64,000 nucleotides of DNA from Phyllobacterium pellucidum (GTDB taxonomy: Bacteria; Pseudomonadota; Alphaproteobacteria; Rhizobiales; Rhizobiaceae), in contig NZ_JABUMX010000004.1 in NCBI RefSeq assembly GCF_013327855.1, positions 1 through 64,000 of the forward strand. Reading direction: 5' to 3'. Of the stretch, positions 50,697 to 60,216 are shown piece after piece. The translations under genes were made by a program, and so were the position numbers. Position 1 is the stretch's first letter. Each line of letters begins with the position of its first letter. The notes under the pieces are model-generated. The model searched no databases. It saw only the letters and a list, made by a program, of their open reading frames with translations, and was not told the origin of the DNA.

Positions 50697-51574
50697 CGCC
50701 GATATTCCGTCAAGGTGAGATGGGATTTGATAAAGGCAGCGCTGGCCGCGAGCCGTTCGCTTTCATCCTCGTGCGGCGCGCGCCATTGCGCGAACGGCAC
50801 CCCGAAACGGTCGTCATTGCGCCGGAACGGTTCGAGCGATACCGGACCCTTGTAGCCGATCTCATGCAATGCGCGACCGACAGCGACCCAATCGGTCGAA
50901 CCGGTCCCCGGAAAGCCGCGGTGGTTTTCGTTCGCCTGGAAATGAACGAGACGGTCACCGCCAAGCCGGATCGCCTCGGCAATCGATGCCTCTTCCATAT
51001 GCATGTGGAACGTATCGAGCATCAGCTTGATCGCCGGATGATCAACCGCATCGAGAAGCTCGTTCGCCTGTTGTGTCGTACACAAAACGTCGCTCTCAAA
51101 GCGGTTGAGCGGTTCCACGGCGAGAACGACGCCGGCCTTGGCGGCGTGATCGCCGGCTTCCTTGAGGCCGACGACGCAGCGCTCCTTGCGCTTCAAACGC
51201 TCGTCCTCGGAGACGGGCGCAGGCGGCCTACCGGCGAAGACAAGGGGATTGCCGGTCAACGGTCCGCCGACGATCGTCGCACCGAGCGCGTTTGCGCAAT
51301 CGGCCGTATAGCGCAGATAATCGATTCCGGCACGATGGGCGTCCTTGTCGTCCGACGAAAGGTTGCGCTGGAGATTGACCCGTGCGGCAAGGACGACGCC
51401 AAGACCGGCATCTTCAAGCGCACGCCGTGCGGCGGCAAGATCGATCTCGCCTGGTTCCGGCACCAGAAGTTCGACGAAATCATAGCCGAGTTCGCGCATC
51501 CGCGTGAAGAGGTGGAAGTGCTCGGCGGTAAACGGCCTCGCATACTGCATGGAGATCAATCCGATGGGATTCAT
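50693..51574 (-). CDS. Sugar phosphate isomerase/epimerase (xylose isomerase-like TIM barrel)
   Basis: A 293-residue TIM-barrel protein of the AP-endonuclease-2/IolE-like family, with LAVEPLNRFESDVL, LMLDTFHMHMEE and HFQANENHRGFPGTG, where the glutamate, aspartate and histidine bind the divalent metal. The family includes D-tagatose 3-epimerase and IolE-type enzymes. AAAGGA lies 6 bases before the ATG at 51574; an ATG at 51598 is a second possibility. It follows the permease gene by 26 bp and overlaps the dehydrogenase gene. Confidence 0.85.
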   Translation of the reverse strand: MNPIGLISMQYARPFTAEHFHLFTRMRELGYDFVELLVPEPGEIDLAAARRALEDAGLGVVLAARVNLQRNLSSDDKDAHRAGIDYLRYTADCANALGATIVGGPLTGNPLVFAGRPPAPVSEDERLKRKERCVVGLKEAGDHAAKAGVVLAVEPLNRFESDVLCTTQQANELLDAVDHPAIKLMLDTFHMHMEEASIAEAIRLGGDRLVHFQANENHRGFPGTGSTDWVAVGRALHEIGYKGPVSLEPFRRNDDRFGVPFAQWRAPHEDESERLAASAAFIKSHLTLTEYRR

Positions 51575-51600
51575 CGCTGTTCCTTTTTTGATTGGCATGT

Positions 51601-52434
51601 TCATCCCTTCACTGCGCCTTGGGTCAGGCCGCCGATAAGCCGGCGTTGGACGAGAAGGAAAAGAATGGTTGCAGGCAATGCGCCGACGACCCCGCCGGCC
51701 GCAAGTAGTCCCCACTCAATCTGGTATTCGCCGATGAGCGTCTGGATTGCCACCGTGACCGGGCGGACATTTCGGCCGCCGAGGGTCAAGGCGTAAAGAT
51801 ATTCGTTCCAGGCGGTGATGAAGATATAGATGCCGGTCGAGATAATCCCGGGCATGGCGAGCGGCAGCACGACCCGCCGCAAGGCCTGAAGTCGTGAGCA
51901 GCCGTCTATCATCGCCGCCTCATCGAGGCTGCGCGGTATTGCGGCGATGTAGCTCGTAAGCATCCACACGGCAAAGGGGATCGCCACGGTGGAATTGGCC
52001 AGGATCAAGCCGATATGGGTATCGAGGATGCCGATCTTCCGGAACAGTACGAACAGCGGCAGGATCAGGAGGACGATCGGGAACATGTTGACGAGCAGGA
52101 ACTGCAGCATGATGATCTTGCGCCCCGGGAACCGGAAGCGCGACAGGGCATAGGCTGCCGTAACCGATACGACGAGGCCAAGTATCACCGTTCCGCCTGC
52201 GATGATCAGGCTGTGCAGCATATTGCCTAGGAACGAGGTCTGTTCGAGCAGGCGTATATAATTGTCGAGACTCCAGCCGGCGGGTGACAGTGAAACGCCG
52301 GACGCCGATAGCTGCGCGGTCGGGGTCAGCGACGTCAGGATCATCCATGCAAAGGGCCCGATGGCAAGGAGGATGATCAGGACGACCGGAATATCGGTTG
52401 TGAGGATCCGCTTGAGAGTGGATGGCTTGTTCAT
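51601..52434 (-). CDS. Sugar ABC importer permease, MalG-like
   Basis: A 277-residue permease of the carbohydrate uptake transporter-1 family. The EAA loop reads DEAAMIDGCSRLQALRRVVLPLAMPGIISTGIYIFITAWNEYLYAL near residue 180, ending in the typical FITAWNEY helix. Its start overlaps the MalF-like gene stop by four bases (ATGA). Confidence 0.92.
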   Translation of the reverse strand: MNKPSTLKRILTTDIPVVLIILLAIGPFAWMILTSLTPTAQLSASGVSLSPAGWSLDNYIRLLEQTSFLGNMLHSLIIAGGTVILGLVVSVTAAYALSRFRFPGRKIIMLQFLLVNMFPIVLLILPLFVLFRKIGILDTHIGLILANSTVAIPFAVWMLTSYIAAIPRSLDEAAMIDGCSRLQALRRVVLPLAMPGIISTGIYIFITAWNEYLYALTLGGRNVRPVTVAIQTLIGEYQIEWGLLAAGGVVGALPATILFLLVQRRLIGGLTQGAVKG

Positions 52435-53354
52435 CGTTCCACCTCCCGCATCGTGCGGACGATATAGACGGCGACGATCGCGCCGAGCAGGATGGTGAAG
52501 GTCACCGCAATGGCAGTGCCATAGCCGAAATCGAGATTCTGACGCGCCTTGATGAAGGCATAGAGCGGCAGCGTATGCGTCGCATAGCCCGGCCCTCCCC
52601 CAGTCATCACGAATATGACATCCATGGAATTCGCGACCCAGATGATGCGCAGCAACCCGGCGGTCGCAAGGACGGGAGCGATACCCGGCAGCGTGATGTG
52701 GATGAACTGACGCCAGCTGCTCGCCCCATCGATGGAAGCGGCCTCATACTGGCTTTGCGGAATGCCCTGCAGGCCGGCGAGGATCATGACCGCGAAGAAC
52801 GGGAAGCCTTGCCAGGTGAGCGTGGCTATCACGGCGTAGAGCGCGAGCTGCGGATCGGCAAGCCAGGGCACCGTCGAGTGAATGATCGACAGGTAAAGGA
52901 GTATGTCATTGAGAACCCCGGTCGTCGGATCGTAAATCCATCGCCACATCAGGGCGATCACGACGCTTGGCAGTGCCCAGGGGATGATGACCAGGGCGCG
53001 CGCGAGCCCGCGCCATGGAAAATCACGGTTGAGCAAGAGTGCCGCGATGAGGCCAAGGCCCATTTGCAGCGGCACCGTCAGGCCGATCCATATCGCTGTG
53101 TGACCAAGAGACGTCCAGAACACGGGATCACGCAGCAGCTTCACATAGTTGCCGAATCCGACGAAACGGGTGGCATTCGGCTTCCACAAGACGAGGTCAT
53201 AGAAGCTGGTGACGAGCGCCTGCACCATTGGAAAGAACACGATGACGAGTGTCACCAGCACGGCTGGCGCCAGCAGGGCATAGGGCATAAGCCTGCTGCG
53301 CAGCGGACGGAGCTGTGCGGCCTCTGCTGGTGCAGATGATACAAGCGTTGACAT
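52431..53354 (-). CDS. Sugar ABC importer permease, MalF-like
   Basis: A 307-residue permease with about six helices, starting with a cytoplasmic segment and PYALLAPAVLVTLVIVFFPM. The EAA loop reads YEAASIDGASSWRQFIHITLPGIAPVLATAGLLRIIWVAN near residue 205. It pairs with the MalG-like protein; the binding-protein gene precedes it by 50 bp. Confidence 0.92.
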   Translation of the reverse strand: MSTLVSSAPAEAAQLRPLRSRLMPYALLAPAVLVTLVIVFFPMVQALVTSFYDLVLWKPNATRFVGFGNYVKLLRDPVFWTSLGHTAIWIGLTVPLQMGLGLIAALLLNRDFPWRGLARALVIIPWALPSVVIALMWRWIYDPTTGVLNDILLYLSIIHSTVPWLADPQLALYAVIATLTWQGFPFFAVMILAGLQGIPQSQYEAASIDGASSWRQFIHITLPGIAPVLATAGLLRIIWVANSMDVIFVMTGGGPGYATHTLPLYAFIKARQNLDFGYGTAIAVTFTILLGAIVAVYIVRTMREVER

Positions 53355-53404
53355 GACTTTACTTTCCTGCGTTCGTCGATCGGCCTCTTGAGAACCTTTG
53401 CGCG

Positions 53405-54607
53405 CTATTGCGCGAAAAGGGTCTCAAGCTGCTCCATCATCTGCTGCGAGGTGATCTGCCCCGTCAGCGCCTGCTGCATCGAGGTTTGCCAGGCGGTATT
53501 TACAAATTCAGCAGTGGCAGTGCTTTGCGGCAGGACATGCGCGAACGGGAGCGACTGCACAGTGGCATCGACGAAGCGGCGTTCATGCAGCGTCCAATGT
53601 TCCGCACCGCTCTTCGTTACGGTCATCTGGCCGGTCGCCTTGTTGAAGGCCACGTTGTTCTCGCCTTCCGCAAGGAACGAGATCCACTTCCACGCGGCAT
53701 CCTTGACTTGCGATCCGGAGAAGATGGCCAGGGATTCGTCGCCATAGGACGTCCACTGATTGCCGCCGCACTTCGGCACGGGGACAGCCGAGACCTTGTC
53801 ACCCAGCGCCTTGACGAGATCGTTGGACGAGCCGATGTGGTGAATGGTCATTGCAGTCTTGCCGGCCTTGAAAGCCGCGACAATTTCCTGGAACCCGTCA
53901 TTCGGCGCGGATGGCGGAATGACCTTGTCCTTCTGGAAGAGATCGATGAGCCACTGGTTGGCCGCCACAGCTTCCGGTTTGGTCAAGCCGCCCGGCTTCA
54001 GTTCAGCACCCTGCGAGAACACGAACGTCCCCCACTGGTCCCAGCCACCCTTGCCGCCGCGCAGGCCAAAACCATAGGTGTCGGGGGACTTTGTGAGCTT
54101 CTGTGCAGCCGTGCGGAATTCCTCGCATGTCGTCGGCGGGTTCAGGCCGGCTTCCTTGAAGAGGTCGGCGCGGTAGTAGAGGTAAAGCACCACATACTGG
54201 ATGGGCAAGTAGTACTGCTGTCCATCGGGGCCCTTGTTGAGTTCAAGCAGATTGTCGAGAAGGTCAGCCTTTCCCGGCCAGGCGTTGATGCGTTCGCCAA
54301 GCGGTTCGAGCGCACCCATTTCAGCAAGCCGCGGCTGGGCGAAGAGCTTGACCATGCCGGCATCGGGAGCATTACCCCCGACGAGCGATGTATAGAGATT
54401 GTCGTAATAGCTGTTCCAGGGAACGTTTTCGGCCTCGATCTTGATATCGGGGTTTTTGGCCTCAAACTTCTGCACGAGATCCGACATCGGATTTTCCGGA
54501 TTGTCGAAGTGATACCAGAAGCGCACGGTCTCGGCGGCGTTTGCGCTCCCCAGGGCGAGACCTGCGACGAATGCGCAGCTGACGCTGAGTTTCTTGAAAA
54601 TGCTCAT
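53405..54607 (-). CDS. Sugar ABC importer binding protein
   Basis: A 400-residue exported solute-binding protein of family 1 (UgpB/MalE-like). Signal peptide MSIFKKLSVSCAFVAGLALGSANA; the mature part begins ETVRFWYHFDNPENPMSDLVQKFEAKNPDIKIEAENVPWNSYYDNL. GGAGG lies 5 bases before the ATG at 54607. Ligand is probably a sugar or glycerol-phosphate-like molecule judging by family; no finer prediction possible. Confidence 0.9.
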   Translation of the reverse strand: MSIFKKLSVSCAFVAGLALGSANAAETVRFWYHFDNPENPMSDLVQKFEAKNPDIKIEAENVPWNSYYDNLYTSLVGGNAPDAGMVKLFAQPRLAEMGALEPLGERINAWPGKADLLDNLLELNKGPDGQQYYLPIQYVVLYLYYRADLFKEAGLNPPTTCEEFRTAAQKLTKSPDTYGFGLRGGKGGWDQWGTFVFSQGAELKPGGLTKPEAVAANQWLIDLFQKDKVIPPSAPNDGFQEIVAAFKAGKTAMTIHHIGSSNDLVKALGDKVSAVPVPKCGGNQWTSYGDESLAIFSGSQVKDAAWKWISFLAEGENNVAFNKATGQMTVTKSGAEHWTLHERRFVDATVQSLPFAHVLPQSTATAEFVNTAWQTSMQQALTGQITSQQMMEQLETLFAQ

Positions 54608-54634
54608 TGTGTCCTCCACTGTTGTTCTTCGAAA

Positions 54635-55621
54635 TTAACGACTGTTCCGGATCATCCGACGGGCGGCCTCACCGGCAGCCACGAGCGCCTCCCGTGCCGC
54701 GGCCAATTCGTTGGTGTTCTGCAAAAATCCATGCGTGACGCCCGGCACGATCGAAACGGGGCTATCCCGACCAGCTGACTTCAGCCTGTCGGCGAGAAGC
54801 AGGGTGTCGGAGAGCAGCGGATCGATGCCGGCAGCCAAAAGATAAAGCGGCGGCAGGGCCTTCAGCGTGCGGTCGCTGGCGTGAAGCGGCGATGCCATCG
54901 GACCGCGGCGCAAATCCTCATCATGGCAGTACCAGTTCCAATAGCGCTGCATCTTGCCGCGCGTCAGTCCCGGGCCATCCGCGAATTGCTGATAGGAAGG
55001 CGTGGTGAAATCCGCGGCGTAGGTTCCGTAGAAGAGTAGCGCGCCCGCCGGGACCGCATGACCTGCTTCAAGTTCGTGAATCATGGCGGCAAGCGCGAGA
55101 TTGGCGCCAGCAGAATCTCCCGAAACGAGCAGCGGCCCTTCTTCGACGCCGACTGCTGCCGTTGCCGGAAATGCGGCGCGCAGGCAAGCGACAACATCAT
55201 GCAATCCATTCGGATAGGGATGCTCAGGGGCAAGGCGATAGTCGGGTACGAGCACAGGCAACCCTGTTTCAATAGCAAGGACCCGCGCGCATCGCTCATG
55301 GGTTTGCGGACTGCAGAACGCGAAACCCCCGCCATGGACGAAGAGCACTGCGCCGGGGCTCGCACCTTCCGGTATAAAGACCTTCATCCTGCAATCTGCC
55401 GAGCCAAGGTCGGAATTGGCTACGACCATGACTTCCGCTGCTTTGGCGACCGGCGGAAGGTTCACGTTATTACGTTCGTTGATGCGCTCGGATTGCGCCC
55501 GCCCCTCCGCAGGTGCAAGCAAGCTCGGATCAGGGAGTGGCCCAAGGTCCGCCTCGACGCGTGACATGATCATGCGCATCTCCGCCGAAAGTTCACTCGG
55601 AAATTCGTTTGAGGTGCTCAT
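54635..55621 (-). CDS. Alpha/beta hydrolase, hormone-sensitive-lipase family
   Basis: A 328-residue carboxylesterase-like enzyme. The oxyanion motif HGGG is at 96-99, the nucleophile S170 lies in GDSAG, and the late LLAAGIDPLLSD and VPGVTHGF segments carry the expected Asp and His. No signal peptide. It sits between the GntR regulator (ATGA overlap) and the sugar binding protein (27 bp), so it probably releases an ester-linked acyl group from the imported compound. Confidence 0.88.
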   Translation of the reverse strand: MSTSNEFPSELSAEMRMIMSRVEADLGPLPDPSLLAPAEGRAQSERINERNNVNLPPVAKAAEVMVVANSDLGSADCRMKVFIPEGASPGAVLFVHGGGFAFCSPQTHERCARVLAIETGLPVLVPDYRLAPEHPYPNGLHDVVACLRAAFPATAAVGVEEGPLLVSGDSAGANLALAAMIHELEAGHAVPAGALLFYGTYAADFTTPSYQQFADGPGLTRGKMQRYWNWYCHDEDLRRGPMASPLHASDRTLKALPPLYLLAAGIDPLLSDTLLLADRLKSAGRDSPVSIVPGVTHGFLQNTNELAAAREALVAAGEAARRMIRNSR

Positions 55622-56310
55622 TGCTCGGCATCCGGGAACAGTGTGGGACCGAAATCGACGATGGTCGCGATGTGATGGTGCAGTGTCTGCGTTGCCGCCG
55701 CCATGTCCCCCTCGCCGATCGCTTCGATGATCACGCGGTGACGCAGGGCAGTCGCCATGAGGTCGCGCGTTCCTATGCTTCGCGAAATCTTGAAGCGGTG
55801 ATTGTGGACGAGGCAGCGGTGCAGGATCGGATCGAGCGCAGGCAGGTCGGCGTCGCGGAAAATGCGGCGATGGAAGTCCCGGTCTATTGCAGCGAGCTGC
55901 AATTCGTCGTCGGCCGTCGCCGCGTCAATCATATCTTCGGCCATGTCCTGCAGGTCGGGTATGAGGCTGCGGCTCTTGTGCCGCATCACCCGGGCCATGC
56001 CGTTGCACTCGATTTGCTGGCGGACGCGAAACATCTCCACGGCTTCATCCACGGTGCAGGCGGAGACCTGCGTGCCACGATGACCCTGACGCCGTACAAG
56101 TCCCTCCTCCTGCAATTGCAGGAGCGCTTCCCGTACGGTTCCCTGGCTGCACTGGAACCGGGCCGCCAGATCGAGTTCCGTCAAGGGTTCGCCTGCCCTG
56201 AGCTCCCCAAGCATGATGTCCCGTTTCAGCGAGGCAAACGCAACCGATGCCTTTGCGGCTAAAGGGCTCTGCGGCGTGCGAGCCGGACGGCGGGACAGGG
56301 AGTCGGACAC
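55618..56310 (-). CDS. GntR-family regulator (FCD subfamily)
   Basis: A 230-residue regulator. The winged helix-turn-helix is at about residues 18-75 (LTELDLAARFQCSQGTVREALLQLQEEGLVRRQGHRGTQV), followed by an all-helical FCD ligand domain with metal-binding histidines (IDRDFHRRIF; LRHRVIIEAI; TLHHHI). A GTG at 56310 with AAGGG 6 bases upstream is chosen; an ATG at 56352 would add 14 unlikely residues and enter the operator. It heads the operon and is divergent from the ATPase gene. Confidence 0.87.
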   Translation of the reverse strand: MSDSLSRRPARTPQSPLAAKASVAFASLKRDIMLGELRAGEPLTELDLAARFQCSQGTVREALLQLQEEGLVRRQGHRGTQVSACTVDEAVEMFRVRQQIECNGMARVMRHKSRSLIPDLQDMAEDMIDAATADDELQLAAIDRDFHRRIFRDADLPALDPILHRCLVHNHRFKISRSIGTRDLMATALRHRVIIEAIGEGDMAAATQTLHHHIATIVDFGPTLFPDAEQ

Positions 56311-56351
56311 TGCAAGCCCTTTCTTGTTGTTGCAGACGACGCGAAATATCA

Positions 56352-56373
56352 TTATTGATATTGATATCGATAA
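56352..56373. promoter_or_regulatory. Palindromic operator between the GntR gene and the ABC ATPase
   Basis: TTATTGATAT and ATATCGATAA form a 22-bp imperfect palindrome (one mismatch, two-base centre) in the 102-bp divergent gap. It is the likely site for the adjacent GntR regulator, controlling both directions. Confidence 0.65.
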
Positions 56374-56412
56374 TAAACGTCAATAGAGATAATGGGACGG
56401 AGGAATTTTCAA

Positions 56413-57495
56413 ATGACAGCGATCAGCCTCGATAAGATCAAGAAGGTCTATGGCACCGTTCCCGTAATTCATGGCGTCGACATAACGATCGCGAGCGGCG
56501 AGTTTCTCGTGCTCGTCGGCCCCTCAGGCTGCGGCAAGTCCACCCTGCTGCGGATGATCGCCGGTCTCGAAGAGATCAGCGGCGGCGAACTGCGTATAGG
56601 TGACAAGGTGGTCAATGCACTGCCGCCCTCAGACCGGGATATCGCCATGGTGTTCCAGGATTATGCGCTCTATCCGCACATGAGCGTCGAGGAAAACATG
56701 GCATTCGGCCTGAAGATGCGCAGCGAAGGAGCAAGCGAGATCAATACGCGCGTGTCGAGCGCCGCGGATATTCTCAAGCTTCAGGACTACCTCGCCCGGC
56801 GCCCGGCGCAGCTTTCCGGCGGCCAAAGGCAGCGCGTTGCCATGGGTCGTGCGATCGTGCGTCGCCCGAAAGCATTCCTGTTTGACGAGCCGTTGTCCAA
56901 TCTCGATGCGGCGCTGCGCGTCGAGATGCGCCTTGAGATCGCCAAGTTGCATCGGCAGATGCAGGCGACGACTGTGTACGTCACCCACGACCAGGTCGAG
57001 GCAATGACCCTGGCCGATCGCATCGTCGTCATGAATGCCGGTCATGTCGAACAGATCGGCAAGCCGCTCGATCTCTATCGGAAACCCGCCAGCCTTTTCG
57101 TCGCCCGCTTCATCGGCAGCCCGACAATGAATACACTCGCCGTCGATGTTGCAGAACCCGCCGGCGAAGACCTGGTTGTTCAACTGCCCGCCGGCCGGGC
57201 AGCAATTGCGGTTCAAGATCGATCCACCAGGAAGGCGAAAGCTGTTACCTTCGGTGTCCGGCCCGAAGACCTGACGGTGTGCGAGCCGGATAATGCATGG
57301 TTTACCGGCGAGTTGGTCGTCGTTGAACGCCTTGGCAGCCAGACGTTCGGCTATCTGGACGCCGGAACTGGAAAACTCATTACTGTAGAGTTTCCGCGCG
57401 TAGCCGAGGTCAATGTCGGAGACCGGATCTCGGTGAAGGGGGAGAGCACCAAAGCTCACCTCTTTGACAGTCAAAACGGACAACGCCTGAATTGA
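56413..57495 (+). CDS. Sugar ABC importer ATPase, UgpC/MalK-like
   Basis: A 360-residue ATPase. Walker A GPSGCGKST is near residue 38, signature LSGGQRQRVAMGRAIVR and FLFDEPLSNLDAALR are intact, and the C-terminal regulatory TOBE domain (GVRPEDLTV) is of the MalK type. GGAGG lies 9 bases before the ATG at 56413. It is separated from its importer partners by the divergent operator, an unusual split of one transporter into two transcripts. Confidence 0.91.
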   Translation: MTAISLDKIKKVYGTVPVIHGVDITIASGEFLVLVGPSGCGKSTLLRMIAGLEEISGGELRIGDKVVNALPPSDRDIAMVFQDYALYPHMSVEENMAFGLKMRSEGASEINTRVSSAADILKLQDYLARRPAQLSGGQRQRVAMGRAIVRRPKAFLFDEPLSNLDAALRVEMRLEIAKLHRQMQATTVYVTHDQVEAMTLADRIVVMNAGHVEQIGKPLDLYRKPASLFVARFIGSPTMNTLAVDVAEPAGEDLVVQLPAGRAAIAVQDRSTRKAKAVTFGVRPEDLTVCEPDNAWFTGELVVVERLGSQTFGYLDAGTGKLITVEFPRVAEVNVGDRISVKGESTKAHLFDSQNGQRLN

Positions 57496-57514
57496 GCGCG
57501 TTATCTGCTGGCAA

Positions 57515-57922
57515 TCACCTGTTGATACGGACAGCCAGCATATGACCGCACCAGGCTGCGGCCAGCGACAATAAAACGACGGCACCAAGATAGAGCGCGC
57601 CGGTAACGATGCTCGCATCAAGCATGAGCAGGTAAGAATCGAGGCTCATCGCCGAAAACGTCGTGAAGCCCCCACAAACCCCGCCCATGACGAAAAGGCG
57701 CCCCATCGCACCAACGGGCCACCGTCCCTCGGGACCGGTCGACGTGGCGAATAGCATGATGATGAACGAGCCGACGACATTGACGAAGGTGGTGGTCCAA
57801 AGCACGCTTTGACCCAGTCCATCGACGATGACGACGCCCGCCAGAAAGCGCAGCAGCGAGCCAATCGCGGCACCACAGCCGACTGCGAGATACATCCGAC
57901 CGACCTTCGTTTTTTCCGTCAT
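57515..57922 (-). CDS. crcB: Fluoride channel Fluc/CrcB, subunit with canonical F-box
   Basis: A 135-residue membrane protein with four helices. Fluc motifs are [21 protein letters not shown] and [13 protein letters not shown], the last bearing the phenylalanine thought to line the fluoride path. Fluc channels expel fluoride as antiparallel dimers. Its start overlaps the stop of the upstream crcB paralogue (ATGA), so the two are probably made together as a heterodimer. Confidence 0.92.
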   Translation of the reverse strand: MTEKTKVGRMYLAVGCGAAIGSLLRFLAGVVIVDGLGQSVLWTTTFVNVVGSFIIMLFATSTGPEGRWPVGAMGRLFVMGGVCGGFTTFSAMSLDSYLLMLDASIVTGALYLGAVVLLSLAAAWCGHMLAVRINR

Positions 57923-58320
57923 CCGAGCAAACTGCCTGACCATTCGACAAGACGAAAACCGAGAGCCACGGCGAAGAGGCACAGGAGAGACGAGCCGACG
58001 ACATTGAAGGCCGCACGACGCATTTCACCACTGAAGGCAAGGTAGAGGCTTTGCAGGCAGAATGACGACACGGTCGTATAGCCGCCCAAGAGGCCGACAA
58101 CCACAAAATCGCGGAACAATGGGGCGGCAAAAAAACCGCTTGAGTTGCGTCCAAGCCCAGCGACGATCCCGATTATAAGCGCGCCGCTGACATTCACGAC
58201 AAACGTTCCCCAGGGGAAATATTCATCGAATCTTCTGCCGACGAGCGTCGACAGATAGAGGCGCGCAATACCGCCGACAAACCCGCCGATAAGGACTAGG
58301 AGACAGGCTACAGGACTCAT
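57919..58320 (-). CDS. crcB: Fluoride channel Fluc/CrcB, paralogous subunit
   Basis: A 133-residue four-helix Fluc paralogue: [26 protein letters not shown] and [13 protein letters not shown]. The last motif has Tyr-Thr-Thr-Val where the partner has Phe-Thr-Thr-Phe, so the conserved phenylalanine is missing. The ATG at 58320 lacks a clear ribosome site; a TTG at 58347 is the alternative. No fluoride riboswitch was recognised upstream. Confidence 0.9.
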   Translation of the reverse strand: MSPVACLLVLIGGFVGGIARLYLSTLVGRRFDEYFPWGTFVVNVSGALIIGIVAGLGRNSSGFFAAPLFRDFVVVGLLGGYTTVSSFCLQSLYLAFSGEMRRAAFNVVGSSLLCLFAVALGFRLVEWSGSLLG

Positions 58321-58600
58321 CTGGGCGGGTTCCGCGGTAGAAAGCAATTATGACGTGATATTGGTTCCCTGCCGTTTCTGCAATGGCGCCAAATTCGAGG
58401 CACCCGTCCTTTAAACGCGGCGGGCACGTAGAGCGGTTAGCCCACCAAACGCATTCCAGATAAGAGATAGCTGGAACAAAGCTCTGCAACAGTGTCTTAT
58501 AGGTGCGATTTGCCACCTTACTGGCGGCGTAGTCCCGATGCTGAACAGTTTGCATAGCGGCAATCCGTCAGTGGAGCGAAGGCACTTTCGGAGTCATTTA

Positions 58601-60151
58601 ATGTCGACACATGCCAGGTCTATCGCAGCTGCTACGGCGAGTACCTGGTTCGGCTTTGCCGCTTTGTGCATCGGCATGTTCATGGCGATCCTCGACGTGC
58701 AGATCGTCTCCACCTCCTTGCCAAATATCCAGAACGCGCTCGACATCGATCCCGATCAGATGAGCTGGATACAGACCGCCTACCTTATCGCGGAGGTGGT
58801 CGCCATTCCATTGAACGGCTTTCTCACGCGAACGCTGACGATGCGCTGGCTTTTCGTATGCGGCATCATTCTTTTTACGCTGGCCTCCGTCGGATGCGCC
58901 TTGAGCGGCGATTTCTCGGAGTTGCTTGCCTGGCGGATTCTCCAGGGTCTTGCCGGCGGCGCGCTTATACCGCTCATATTTTCGGCGGTGTTCATCCTGT
59001 TTCCGGGAAACCTGCAGGGTATCGCCACAACAGCGGCAGGCGTCGTCGCAGTCATGGCTCCTACAGTCGGACCGATGGTGGGCGGCTGGATCACCGAGGC
59101 ATATTCCTGGCATTGGCTGTTTCTCATCAACGTCATCCCGGGGATCGTCGCAGCTGGCCTCGCGGCTACTTTGCTGCCGCGCGAAGCGACGAAGTTTCAG
59201 GAGATTCGGACGCTGGACGTCATGTCCCTGTTGATGATGGCGATTGGCCTCGCCGCCATGGAGATTGGTCTCAAGGAAGCCCCTAAGCGCGGTTGGACCG
59301 ATGGCATCGTACTCGGGCTTGCCGTTGTAAGTGCCGCAACACTTGCCGGGTTTGTCCGGCGCACCTGGCGCAACAAGGTGCCTTTGGTAAACCTGCGAAA
59401 CTTCAAGGAACTGAATTTTACGATCGGCTGCGCATTGAGCTTCATTCTGGGCTTCGGACTGTTCGGCTCGGTTTATCTGATGCCCTTGTTCCTGGCCTAT
59501 GTGCGTGGCCACAGCGCCTTTACGATTGGAACCATGATGCTGGCGACGGGCGTCGCGCAAATCCTCGTCGCGCCGATAGCGGTTTTCCTCGAGCAGCGTA
59601 TGGATGCGAGAGTCTTGACCGCCATAGGGTATGCTGTCTTTGCCATCGGTCTCGGATGCAGCGCCTTTCAGACGCCGGCAACCGACGGAGATGGCATGTT
59701 CTGGCCGCAAATCATACGCGGCGTTGCGATCATGTTCTGCATCTTGCCACCGACGCGTCTCGCACTCGGCAACCTGCCGCATCACCGCATTCCGGATGCG
59801 AGCGGCCTTTTCAATCTGATGCGCAATCTCGGCGGTGCCCTGAGCCTGGCCCTGATCGATACGGTGATCTACTCGCGTGCCGCCACACACGGACTGGAGT
59901 TGGCCAACGGCCTTCTCATCGGCGATGCGAAGACCGCGGCGTTCGTCGGCATTCCGCTTGACCAACTGCGCGGGGACAGCATGGCAGGGGCTGGCGCCGA
60001 GTTGATGTTCAGTCCATTGGTGGCGAAGGCTGCGCTGGTGCAGTCCATCAATGACGCCTGGGCGATGATTGCGCTGATCACCCTCGTCTCCCTTATCGTC
60101 GTGCCCTTCGCCCGGCCGATAAAGCGCGATCCCCACGGGGTTGCGACCTGA
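58601..60151 (+). CDS. DHA2-family MFS efflux permease (EmrB-like)
   Basis: A 516-residue, about 14-helix proton antiporter. The DHA2 helix-1 motif LDVQIVSTSLPNIQNAL and TAYLIAEVVAIPLNGFLTR in helix 2 are clear, as is the motif C region VVAVMAPTVGPMVGGWI. GGAG lies 7 bases before the ATG at 58601. No EmrA-type adaptor adjoins it, so it may work alone. Substrate unknown. Confidence 0.88.
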   Translation: MSTHARSIAAATASTWFGFAALCIGMFMAILDVQIVSTSLPNIQNALDIDPDQMSWIQTAYLIAEVVAIPLNGFLTRTLTMRWLFVCGIILFTLASVGCALSGDFSELLAWRILQGLAGGALIPLIFSAVFILFPGNLQGIATTAAGVVAVMAPTVGPMVGGWITEAYSWHWLFLINVIPGIVAAGLAATLLPREATKFQEIRTLDVMSLLMMAIGLAAMEIGLKEAPKRGWTDGIVLGLAVVSAATLAGFVRRTWRNKVPLVNLRNFKELNFTIGCALSFILGFGLFGSVYLMPLFLAYVRGHSAFTIGTMMLATGVAQILVAPIAVFLEQRMDARVLTAIGYAVFAIGLGCSAFQTPATDGDGMFWPQIIRGVAIMFCILPPTRLALGNLPHHRIPDASGLFNLMRNLGGALSLALIDTVIYSRAATHGLELANGLLIGDAKTAAFVGIPLDQLRGDSMAGAGAELMFSPLVAKAALVQSINDAWAMIALITLVSLIVVPFARPIKRDPHGVAT

Positions 60152-60216
60152 AGTCAATTGCGGAACCAACCTTCTCGCGGATCGTTGCTCAATATTCACG
60201 CGAGGAGGCGAACCCA

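Noticed and set aside
58223..58555. 110-codon minus-strand frame upstream of crcB
   Set aside because: It overlaps the crcB start in another phase and shows no protein-like pattern apart from a short stretch; not called as a gene.
58321..58600. Fluoride riboswitch upstream of crcB
   Set aside because: I looked for the conserved core elements of the crcB motif on the minus strand and did not find them in the right order.
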